Source of the DNA: Solicoccozyma terricola
Taxonomy: Eukaryota; Basidiomycota; Tremellomycetes; Filobasidiales; Piskurozymaceae
DNA length: 64,000 nt
NCBI GenBank assembly: GCA_001600875.1
Contig: BCLD01000010.1
Location: forward strand, 467,310-531,309
Reading direction: 5' to 3'
A program made the position numbers and the translations under genes. The notes beneath the pieces were generated by a model. It saw only the letters and a program-made list of their open reading frames with translations, searched no databases and had not been told where the DNA came from. Of this stretch, positions 54,553 through 64,000 are shown piece by piece (the first letter of the stretch is position 1; each line of letters begins with the position of its first letter).

Positions 54553-55026
54553 CCCCCGCCGCGCCCGCCAAGTACACACCCCATCCCATCGTCATTCCCC
54601 GTCACCGCCCCGTTTCATGTCACATACTAGTAGATCATATCTCCCCGTAGTATTACCACCACCACCCATCCCCCTCCCCCCCCCGATGACGTCGTATGCT
54701 CATCCCTTCGGAACAAAGGATATCGCAGATCAATCAACTAGAGTTCGGGAGTACGGTAAGGGGGGATGGGATGGACATATACAAACAACATCACCAAGAC
54801 ACACAACCAACACCCACCACCAACACCCACAACCCACACCACCACTCAAATCAAATTTACCCATCCATAATATCAAGCGAACAAGTCCAAATTTTTCCTC
54901 CCATTTTCCCCATTAGGAACCATCTTACAACCACTGTTCTCGAACGAAAAATTTTAATTACAAAAACACTCCGCAATACCTTCTGCACCTGGCACCTCAC
55001 CTACACTCCGTCTCGCCTCTCTACAA

Positions 55027-56298
55027 ATGTCCATTCCTAATCATTCATCTCCACCTCCTCCGCCTCCATCTCCTCCATCTCTAGCTTCGTATCGTCAATC
55101 CCTACAACAATATCATTCCAATAAACGACTGACGACGTTAGCTGGGATACAAGATGGGGATGAAGGGTTAAGTGTTGAACGATCGATGATGATACACACG
55201 TCGCAAGACGACGACGATGAGGAGGGGGAGGAGGAGGAAGGGGAGGAGAAAAGACAAGTTTTTAAAACAAATACCGCTTTCGAACCATCAACATGTCAAC
55301 ATGATCCGAAATCCATCGTATTTTCAAATGATACAGCAACGACATCAGGTACATCAACATCCACATCCACATCCACATCCACATCCACAACCATCCAAGC
55401 GACATCTTCCTCCCCATCTCGTATTCGACAACTCGCAACCGGTGAATCCGGAGTGATGAAGGGTGTTTATCGGAATATGCACGTTTATGATGATAAAGAG
55501 ATGGTGGGGTCGTCGGTTGGAGTTGGTGGTGCAGCAGGAGGAGGAGGAGGAGGAGAGTCAACGAGGGAGAGGGATGGGCAGAGGTTGGTATCACCCCCAC
55601 CACCACGGGCGCCACCACCACCACCACCACCGGTGTTATCAACGTCTTGTTCGACATGTTCTTCGGTTGATTCGATCAATAGTAGGATGCGGCGGACTGG
55701 GCGACGTGGGAACGATAGGATGGTGGTATTATCAACCGAGGTGGTGGACGATGATAGGGTCGTACTCCCACTCAGTATGGCAAATCTAGCATTGAAGGAT
55801 TCAATAGAAGGTCATCATCCGCATCCGGGAACTCAACACGATGTCGGCGTAGGGTTGTTCGAAGTGGAACATCAAGAAGATGTGGATGTCGGTGTGGATG
55901 TGGATGTGGATTTGGATGCAAGGAATCATGATAGTTCGATATACGACTATTATGGGAATAATAATGACCCAACTATCATCGACATATCAACTCCATCAAT
56001 CACATATACTCCTCCTTTGAATCAATCGTTTTTCGTGACATCGCCTGGGTTGAACATTACGAGACCTGATGTGTTGGATAGGATCGCGACGACGACGACG
56101 ACGACAAACGGTAGTACATCGGATTCTTCATTTGCAGGGTTGATGGATTCACCGTATCCAACTCCAGGAGTCGGTGGGAAGGGTGGTGGTGCTGGTGGGC
56201 GGGATAGGTTGAGTGCGGAGATTGGAAGGATGTTTAGAAGGGAAGCGATGAAGAGGGTTGAGAGGGAGAGGGAGGAGATAGCTCATCATCCTACGACA

Positions 56299-56344
<46 letters not shown>

Positions 56345-56634
56345 CAACATCTGAACCACCAACTCCATCATGTCAAGCTCCATTGGAATACGCATTCAAC
56401 CCTCTAGAACCATATATCGCTCGTTCCGACCCATCCTCTGTTGAATCATCGACACCTTCATCACCTTCCCAAGCGGATGGGGATGGGGATATTGAACGTA
56501 GGGACTCGCCATCGAGAAGGATGTTTCGGAGTGTTACCTTTCAGAGACCACATCACAAGGAGAGAGGGAAGGGGAGAGGTGGTAATTGGACGGTCGGTGA
56601 TGAGGTTACCGGTGGAGATCATGGAGGAGGATAG
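55027..56634 (+). CDS. Low-complexity hypothetical protein (535 aa, intronless)
   Basis: Uninterrupted 535-codon frame, start 55027 (MSIPNHSSPPPPPPSPPSL). Mostly disordered: Pro runs, acidic DDDDEEGEEEEGEE, Thr/Ser (TSTSTSTSTST) and Gly runs from trinucleotide repeats, and a poly-Thr stretch near residues 420-440. Slightly more ordered pieces are LPLSMANLALKDSIEGH, FFVTSPGLNITRPDVLDRI and the helix LSAEIGRMFRREAMKRVERE. No family recognised. The length, ATG context and lack of stops favour a real protein, but composition alone could keep such a frame open. Confidence 0.6.
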
Positions 56635-56926
56635 AGGGCGGGGGGAACTTGCTACGATACACGATGACCTATGTGATGACCCCAGCGACGATGTTGATGT
56701 AGATGACGGTTGGCCGTCGACGACATGTTGATGTTATCACGTCTCATGTCGTCACGCCGCTCATGTTCATGTTCCTCACCGTCGCGACCTCACCTCACTC
56801 ACCACTCACACACATACACATACATCACAATACATCACCTCACCGCACCTCACTCTCTGCCATCTCACTCTCCACATAGCACACACACACACACGCACAC
56901 ACACCCCCCGCATCACCCACCACGTC

Positions 56927-59900
56927 ATGACATCAGCCCACCACCACCACCACGAACGTCGGGTCAGGATGGATGACTCGGACGGACTGCTCATCGACCC
57001 CGGTGATAATGACCCCCCTCAGTCACCACCAGTCAGAGACCTGCTCATCACACAGCTACCCTCCGCCTCGGTGGATGACCCAGACACCGACTCATCAGTG
57101 TCCACCGCTTCGTCGGATCAGGAAGGGGAAGCGGACGGGGAAGCGGATGGGGAGGACCCGCATTCGTCGAGGTCAAGACGATCATCCACCTCCCACTGGT
57201 CAGCGTCCAGACGATCTTCTCCCCCGCCAGAGCTACCTCTCTCCCCCCTTCTGCCATCCCGTCGACAATCCACCAATGCAGGTCATCTCACATCAGACGA
57301 GAGGATGGCGCTGGGGATGAGGAGGTCTTCATCTAGAGCCAGTAGGACGAGTCGAGCTAGTCGGATCAGTAGGGCGTCTGGCGGGGTCGTCAGTTTCGAG
57401 GATGACGATGTGGATACATCCGACGAGGACGACGACGAAGAGGGTCAGGATGCCGGCGGCGACAATAGAGAGAGGGATGGAGAGTTTGGCGATGGAGATA
57501 TCGAGCCGTTACGATTGGAACAAGTCGAAGCAGCTTTCCCGACATTACCTGCTTTCATTTCCGAGATGGCGTTGGGTGGTGCAAATACAAGGTGAGTGGA
57601 TGCTGGTTGGTGGGGGTGGTGTACCTCCTCCTCCTCCTCCTCCTCCTCCTCCTCCTCCTACAGACCTCTGACATCCTCGTCATGACAACCTCTACCATGA
57701 ACAGTCAACATCAGCCGCAGACATACCCTTCCATCCCGACATTAGATCTACAACAAGGTGTCCCATCACCATTCCCACGTCCTGTAGACATCTCCACCAC
57801 CCACCCACAATCACCCACCGTATCAGCTCCATCCTCACCAATCAACCTGACCGACACTCAAACCCCTCCCATTCTTTCCCCCACCGCTACTCGCTTCCGC
57901 TTAGCCGAACAGAACCCAGCACTCCGCTCCTCGCATGTCGAGGACGAGCCAGTCGACTCCGAGACATTACTAGAACAGTCTCTACTGGCTGGCGCTTGGT
58001 CTGCATACAGGCGAACAGCGGAGGGTAGAGCCGGAGGTGGGAGATTGGGCGACGAAGCGGACGATAGGGAAAATGGACGACCATTGATGACATCGACACT
58101 TGACCGGGACACGCTGTCTGAATCGGCTCCGGGACCATCAGTGGAAGAGTCTATGCGCATAACAATACCATTCCCAGGATATTGTCAGGTCATCCCAACG
58201 AGTCTGTCATTGCAAAAGGAAATCTTCGACCTCTTTGCGACTGGAACAAGGTATCTCACACTGAGGTGCGGTGCATCAGCGCCGACCAAGGTATTCACAA
58301 CAGGGTGCACGAATACAGTCTCGCTCTTTGGAATGTCGCTCATCCTCCCCTCATCGCCATCAAACTTGGCAGCATGGAGAACGTTGATCCCCGTACCGAT
58401 GATATGGCATAAACCGTCGGGAAGGCAGGAAAAGTGGTTCGCGACGAGGGAGCCGCCAGAGAAGGGGGTAAGGCTGTTGATGAGTTCGAAAGCGAATGGA
58501 GAGTATGAGAAGAGGACAGTGGGTGTCAGGGAGGCCGGTGGCGGTAGAGATTGCTACGTCATGGCATGCGAGTGTTGGTGAGTTGAATACGGATGGTATG
58601 CATTGCGACCTTTTGGCAGCTACTGACCCCTCAGAACATGAACGTTTACAGCGGCAACAAACTCGGTTTTTACTTTCCTGACCCACCCGAGGCATTCAAG
58701 GGGTATCACTGGCTCTTCCTCCCTTCCCTCGTCACCCCTCTCCGGCAAACACCAGACACCACCCCCATCCCCCAACCATTTCCAGGGCCAAGCACGAGAA
58801 GCAGAAAACGTACAGACCCGCTCGAATTCCTGCTTCCTTTGACTCCCGCTGGGCCTCAACCAGAATGGTTGAGGAAACCCTCTCCTGCGAGTGGGAGGTC
58901 AACGTCAACCCGTGGTGGACCTATTCCTGCCGTTCCTACGCCACGACCAGATCATCCTTCCGACCTTCGAGCCTGGCCACCCTTGTCCAGCGAGAACATG
59001 GCAGGCGGAAATCTACGACCAAGTTGGGGTCCACCGCGAGATATACCTGCACTTTTCCCCATCGACGCCGACGCCAACGGCTCCTCTGGACCCGCAAGCA
59101 ACACCTACGACCGAGGGGAAGGCTCGTCCGTGCCCACCCTCGAATCTTCAACGGAGGGTCTGGATGGCCACGTTGAAACGGACCACGTAATAGACTCGAT
59201 TCGTGGATACGAGCGATGGACGCCACCGCAGAGACCCAGGCACCGTCGGGGTCGCTCGGGAGGTTGGGGACGATTGGGACTCACAGCGGAGTCGCAACCA
59301 CCACCGACCGTCGTGGCTACCGTTACTCCGCCGACTCGTCGCGCAACTGGCGTCGGCAACGGCGTGGAGATGCGTCAGGTCCTCATTGATGGCAGATTGA
59401 TGGACGTCGTCGTTATCGGAGAATCAGACAGTCCGCCTGGCGGGTCACCCAACAATCAGAATGACAACGGCGATGTCCTCGCAGATTGCCCACCCGAGCC
59501 GACTAGCGCGGAAGCTGAAGCTGCAGCTGACGCCCGAGCATGGCAGCAGCGAGTGCGGGAAGATCGAGCCGGCCTCATTCGTTCAGCCAATTTATGGCAA
59601 GCGATCCGAGACGCCGGGACCGACGCTCAACTGCAGGAGGACGAAGAAACTCTCGAGGATGCGGCGATGAACGACGAACTGGAGGCTGTCGAAGAGCAAG
59701 AGGAGAATGACGAAGAGGAGGACGAGGATGGAGAAGTCTCATCAGAGGGGACCGAATCAGGCGAAGAGATGAACGACGACGGTGGCGTCCCACTCCGTGG
59801 ATGGCTGATGCTCGACCCCGAGGGTCAGCGAGCTAGATCGAGATCGCGGTCACGATCGCGTTCTCGTGCAGGATCTCCAGCTCGCGGCAGGGATCATTCG

Positions 59901-60221
59901 GCGAGAGACCACGCCAGCGAACGTATTTCCCTCCTACGAGGCTCTTTGCGCTACGCCAGCCCACAGCGTGGACGTCAAGCCTCGTGCGAGCGCTATGCCG
60001 AGGAGACGGAGCAAGAAAACGAGCGCATTGCAGCTTGGCGTTATTGGAAGAAGCTCGCAGACGAGTGGCAGTCTACAGAGCCACCTCTCGCAGATGTCGT
60101 CAAACTGGACGAGCTATCGTCGCAAGCAATGCGAGACCCCGATCAGCGGCATCGGATTGCGGAAACTCGCTCTCAGGCTAGGTGGTCGCTGGCAAATACC
60201 CCGGATCTATATGGATACTAG
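56927..60221 (+). CDS. Large disordered protein with acidic and Arg-Ser repeats (hypothetical)
   Basis: Three exons (56927-57591, 57705-58577, 58652-60221) splice in frame to 1035 residues. The N-terminal third is Ser/Asp/Glu-rich with RSSSRASRTSRASRISRAS and VSFEDDDVDTSDEDDDEE, then a more ordered patch FPTLPAFISEMALGG. The middle has the only globular-looking block, ITIPFPGYCQVIPTSLSLQ, with cysteine-containing CYVMACECC. This is followed by NKLGFYFPDPPEAFKGYHWL. The C-terminus has acidic runs, a Ser-Arg repeat (SRSRSRSRSRAG) and a helical end IAAWRYWKKLADEWQS. No known family. Nuclear location is suggested by the Ser/Arg and acidic composition only. Intron 1 contains a long CTC repeat. Confidence 0.7.
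57624..57658. repeat. (CTC)n repeat in an intron
   Basis: About 11 CTC units, sense-strand pyrimidines, ending in ctacag, a cryptic acceptor. The exon phase requires the next AG, 41 nt downstream (57704). Confidence 0.85.
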
Positions 60222-60558
60222 ACCGCTTGCACGCTCTTATTGTATCGGGATGTTCCATCTTGTATAACCCATCTCACATGCTGTGTCCGTTTCAGCCAAA
60301 CCGATGACAGCGGCGTGACTTGCACTGTCGAGGAGACAGTCCGATTGACGTGAGAGCTCTCACCCTCCCTTTCCCAGATCAGGTCGTACATCGCATCGCA
60401 TCGCACTCCGTGATCGTTGAAAGGATGTCCATCGTAAACATGTTTCAGATATCAAAGCATACCTACAAGCGTTCCCCAAACCGCAGTACTCATAGGGGAG
60501 CAGACCTCGTAGTTTGTGGCGTCTCTGATTTGTGTTTCCAGAGTTGTCAACGATCACA

Positions 60559-61780
60559 ATGATATATCACACCCTCAAGTTCCTTGCTTCATGCTTGATT
60601 CTTCAAACTGCTCTGGTAGCGGGACGAGCTATCAGTGCACCTCGCCATAGCATCGAGCGTAATTGCACCAGCCATGGAACTGACGCTCGTGTTGGCATAA
60701 ATGTCCTAGCAATCCTGCCAGGTGAGGTACAGCAACAGGCATCGGGTCCAACTCCGGAGACGAGCTCCCATACGAGGACACACTCCCATACGAGGATACA
60801 CTCCCACAGAGACCCTCATCATTCACCAACTCTCCTTCCAAACTCTGCAACCACGGGGACCGTCAACATCGTGGCAGCTATGGCTATCGCACCCAAAGTG
60901 CAGCCTCCCTTGACATCCGTTGCTGCAACGGCAGCCAAGCTGAAGGCGCAGCCCACAGCAGCGACCTCTGGTGACTCCGACAAAGCCGCATGGCAGAATG
61001 GCCACGACATCGTGCGAGCAACCCATGGCGTCGGCAACCTCGAATGGAAAGAGGACCTTCATCTGAGCGCGTTGGCAATCGCAAAGAAATGTCAGGGCTA
61101 CCACGATCACACATCGGGCCATGGGGAAAATCTGGCTTGGGGTGGTGATGTCGATGCGAAGGGAGCCTCGAGAATGTGGGCAGAAGAAGCTCGTTAGTAT
61201 GCCAACATCCAAGGATGGGTCAGAAGTTGACTAGAACATTGCCCTCCTTAGCCTACTTTGTCATGGACAGCACCAAAGGTTTTACGACGAAACAGTCTAT
61301 TGAGACAGGCCACTTCACGCAGGTCAGTAACGGAGACGCTATCTCTTCTGTGCGGTAGACTGAACACTCAAGTTTTCCCGTCATTCAGATGATCTGGGAA
61401 GGTACGACCGGCTTCGGATGTGCCGTTTTCCAGTGCGACGCCATCAAGTCTGAGGTACGTCATACGTGCTAACGTAGCAGGACTACCTTCTGACTCGAAG
61501 TTGTGTGCCCTACTCTTTGTACAGGATGGTAGCGAAGGGTCTGGGGGCGCCATGGCTGTCTGTGAATACGACCCCCCGGTGAGTTTGACTGACTGCTGAT
61601 ACGGATTCTCCAAGCTGACCATTTGCCACTGGTGGCAATTGCTGCAGGGGAACGGTTTGTCCAAGCCTATTCACATGCATCGTGTCCAGCGACTTGCTGA
61701 AATATCCCTCCCTCACAGTGATATTATCCGGTGGTGGTGATGCGATGCAATACTACAAAGCTAATTTGCACAATGTTTGA
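60559..61780 (+). CDS. Secreted CAP-domain protein (PR-1/SCP family)
   Basis: Extracellular CAP protein of the PRY/PR-1 type, which in fungi binds sterols or lipids. The start at 60559 gives a signal peptide (IYHTLKFLASCLILQTALVAG). A Ser/His-rich linker follows with a histidine repeat (HTRTHSHTRIHSHRDPHH). The CAP fold has WQNGHDIVRATHGVGNLEW, HTSGHGENLAWG, then TGHFTQMIWEGTTGFGCAVF, the CAP signature with the histidine and glutamate of the cavity, and MAVCEYDPP. Splicing a short intron (gtttgtcc..ccctcacag) gives GNVILSGGGDAMQYY and the stop at 61778-61780, matching the family's PPGNV end. Five short introns. It is divergent in kind from its neighbours; no operon-like arrangement. Confidence 0.88.
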
Positions 61781-62078
61781 ACGTCCTCCGCCCCACTGCA
61801 TTGGTAGGTCTTTGCTGTTGCAGGCTATTGTGTGCTGATAACGTGTGAGCGTGCAGATTAAATCGGCTGGTCCGACTGATACGGGGAGGTGAGGATTGAG
61901 TTGGTACGAAGCAATGCTTGTATCTGTGTCTTTTGGTCGCAGTTTTATAGAGCATGACATGGAGCTTTCATATCAAGACGCCGACGGGCGAGCGAGACAA
62001 TATATACGCTATCAAAACCTTTCCACTCCATCCTTGACTTCAGACATCGCTTAAAATTCTCCACGAAACAGGAGAGCT

Positions 62079-63651
62079 TTACGACACGATGTAGCTCAAT
62101 GCGATGACCAGGTAGAGGGCGATGACTGTGTGCGACCAAACAGTGATCAGGTGACGGGCTCTGGCAGGAGCGGCACTTGGGGCGGCTACTTACGCATAAC
62201 ACCCTCGAGAGCGAAGGCCTTGCCATCAGCGAGAAGCTATGAGGGTGAGAGTAGGAGATGAGTAAGATGTTACGCGATGCCGACCCATTCAGACATACCA
62301 TGTTGACGAGCAAGACTGACACAAAGAGCATAATCGTCTGTCGTGATTGCACATATGCTGTTAGCTGCGACCAACCCCACTGTCCAAACACATTTCACTC
62401 ACCTCAAAGTCCGCAAAGAACAAGGTCAACTCTTTGCCCATGATCCAACTGACGATGACGAGAATTGGAATCATACCGGCGGCAATCTGGATGGAAGATC
62501 CGACTGCGACGCCAATGGTGATCTCCATTTTCCCCTTCATAGCCATCCAGATTGAGGTGACGTGTTCGGCTGGTAGGACGGTGGTATGGTAATCAGCGAG
62601 GGGGGGAGACGGGGGGGGGAGGGACCAGAGGTGTGGGCGACCTAGACTCACCGGCATTCCCAACTATTGGTAGAAGGATGAGACCGATGAAACTATATTT
62701 ATTTCGCTCCTATCAACCTCCTGAGCGTTCTCCAATATTTTTTGTTTCACTCACGGCTTTGGGATATTCCACTTTGTGGCCGTCTCATCGATCGAACCTA
62801 CCAACACATCTGCACAAAACGCTGTGATTACGGTGACGATCACCAACCACCCTCCGGCGGACCATTTATCCATGTCTGGAGTCTCTGGTTCATCATCGTC
62901 TCCTGCAACTGGTTCTGCTTCGAAAAGGTCCGAGTGAGTGCGGAGCTGGACCACAACAAAGTTATTGGGTGTCAGACTGTGGGAACCCGTATGCAGACGA
63001 AACACCCCTCACCTGGAAATGCAAATACGCGAAATAAACCAACAACAAGATGATCGAAGTTCCACGACTGAGCGCTAGCAAACCCTTCAAGCTCCCGTCC
63101 TCTGGATTAGGAACATCTCCATCTTCGACACCGACGAATAGAGCGTCCATCGCGGATGCATGATGACCTTTCTTGCTAACTGGGTTGCCGGGATTGCGTG
63201 TGACAGAGGTGTGGTCTGGAAGGCGCGAGGGGTCAGAAGTTGTCGGTGGGTGCAATAGATCGGAGACGTCGCCGACTTACAGGCTGCAGGAATGACGAGG
63301 GTTATGCAAGCTAGCGTCATCACACTGGTCGAAGCCAATGCCGCAGTCGCTTGGAAGTTCAACTCTTTAAATTTGAGGCCACCGCTGTGGATTGGAGTAG
63401 GGAGCAGTCAGAAATGAACACTCTGGCTGATACGCCATGCGGCCCCCCACTTACGCCAAGAAACTCATTCCAAGCACGAGAAGAAGGTTGGACAAGATTG
63501 ATCCAAGCATGGACGTCTGGACAAGACGAAGTTGGTCTGGCGGAGAGGAGGGAAAAAATTGAGCGTCAAAATGTCAGCGGATTTCGCCTGACCGTACAGT
63601 CGCGATGTGAACAAACATACTTTGCAGAAGAGCGGCGATACCAACGATGAG
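62079..63651 (-). CDS. VCX1: Vacuolar Ca2+/H+ exchanger (CAX/Vcx1), N-terminal part outside window
   Basis: Vacuolar cation/proton antiporter. Minus-strand exons encode LIVGIAALL (63621-63651), VQTSMLGSILSNLLLVLG plus MSFLA, LNFQATAALASTSVMTLACI, RGTSIILLLVYFAYLHFQ, the ITIGVAVGSSIQIAAGMIPI block with the CAX glutamate/glycine motif, ELTLFFADFE, TIMLFVSVLLVNM, LLADGKAFALEGVM and IIALYLVIALSYIVS, and the TAA at 62079-62081. These are the two cation-binding repeats and the C-terminal helices of the family. The first repeat's start, the N-terminus and the start codon lie beyond 64000. The intron upstream of 63652 is at least 350 nt, against about 60 elsewhere, because the hairpin-repeat array occupies it. 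Confidence 0.9.
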
Positions 63652-63718
63652 CTGGAGGGAAAATATATATAGCACGCAAAAATGAAATGTCAGGCAACAG
63701 TAGATCAGTGAAATCCAC

Positions 63719-64000
63719 GCTCGGAAAGAGAGGGATGCTCGGTGCGCTCGCGAAAATGAGAGTATTGCTCGTTACACTCGCGGAAGAGAGTATTCCTTGC
63801 TTCGTTCGCAGAAGACTTGGTCTTCGCTCCGCGAAGAAGTCAGTTCTCGCTGCGCTCGCAAAAGAAGAAAGACAAGAATGCTCGTTTCGCTAGCGAATAA
63901 AGAGCTCCGTTAACGGGACCTGTGGTCTTCGCTCCGCCAAGAAACGAACTCGCTGGACTCGCGAAAACGAAAGACAAGAACGCTCGCCATGCTCGGGGAC
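63719..64000. repeat. Array of degenerate hairpin-like repeats, running off the window end
   Basis: About ten related units of 20-35 bp share the core CTCG(C/T)T-N-CGCTCGCGAAAA. Copies begin at 63738 (ctcggtgcgctcgcgaaaa), 63768, 63797, 63822, 63846, 63881, 63927, 63949 and 63983. Pieces such as cttcgctccgcgaagaag and ctcgctgcgctcgcaaa can fold on themselves. It lies in the non-coding part upstream of the Ca2+/H+ exchanger exon. The 68-residue frame running through it is repeat-derived. Confidence 0.85.

Larger units (their letters stand above)
53737..55026. other. Intergenic with GGGA, A and GCAGTC repeats
   Basis: Besides the CRE, there is a GGGA-type run (54161-54197), A21 (54260-54280), five GCAGTC units (54523-54552) and C-rich runs (54665-54685). 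It probably contains the promoter of the disordered gene at 55027; nothing else recognised. Confidence 0.5.

Noticed and set aside
57592..57663. Acceptor ctacag at the end of the CTC repeat
   Set aside because: Using it makes the next codons run into a stop; the acceptor at 57704 keeps the frame open through two more exons.
63687..63893. 68-residue frame at the window end
   Set aside because: Translation of the hairpin-repeat array; its residues repeat with the DNA units and no domain is seen.

Overview
This window is from a filamentous or yeast-like basidiomycete. Nearly every gene is split by many short introns (about 50-110 nt, GTNNGT...YAG), genes lie close together on both strands, and intergenic spacers are usually 80-600 bp. 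The intron density and gene set suggest Agaricomycotina, most likely Tremellomycetes (Cryptococcus/Kwoniella-like). The lineage is an inference. No bacterial, plasmid, phage, CRISPR, rRNA or tRNA feature was recognised.

Layout: 0-3.8 kb has the 3' end of an FTR1 iron permease and a mitochondrial tRNA threonylcarbamoyl transferase (QRI7 type). 3.9-7.6 kb has a cytochrome P450 divergent from a quinone-oxidoreductase-like MDR protein. 7.8-18.7 kb is a metabolic neighbourhood: a Dal5/Tna1-type MFS transporter, a 1003-aa protein joining a six-hairpin glycosidase-like region to a D-glycerate-3-kinase/Tda10-like P-loop kinase, a Zn2Cys6 regulator convergent with it, and a D-2-hydroxyacid dehydrogenase. 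19.3-25.3 kb has a DHA2 drug/H+ antiporter divergent from a long-chain alcohol oxidase. 25.7-28.1 kb has a small unknown protein and a dienelactone hydrolase. 28.1-31.5 kb is a 3.4-kb gene-poor stretch full of simple repeats.

31.5-36.9 kb has a large low-complexity putative DNA-binding protein, a CRAL-TRIO (Sec14) protein and an orphan. 37.4-39.6 kb has a GFA/CENP-V-like protein and an isoamyl-acetate-esterase-type SGNH hydrolase. 39.6-40.7 kb carries two direct repeats enclosing a frameshifted Ty3/gypsy reverse-transcriptase scrap. 41.2-46.4 kb has glyoxalase I and a sterol-glucosyltransferase-like protein. 47.5-53.7 kb has an OPT peptide transporter, an N-acyl-D-amino-acid deacylase and a PMP3 proteolipid. 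55.0-60.2 kb holds two very disordered orphan proteins. 60.6-63.7 kb has a secreted CAP protein and a vacuolar Ca2+/H+ exchanger, whose upstream intron or 5' part is occupied by an array of hairpin-like repeats reaching the window end.

Three things stand out. (1) The glycosidase-kinase fusion has chemical logic: release of glycerate from a glyceroyl glycoside followed by phosphorylation. It sits beside a transporter, a regulator and a 2-hydroxyacid dehydrogenase. (2) Long homopolymer tracts within introns are almost always C on the sense strand, usually next to the 3' splice site. (3) The terminal repeat array is unlike anything else here. By eye, CACGTG E-boxes also fall almost only in promoters.
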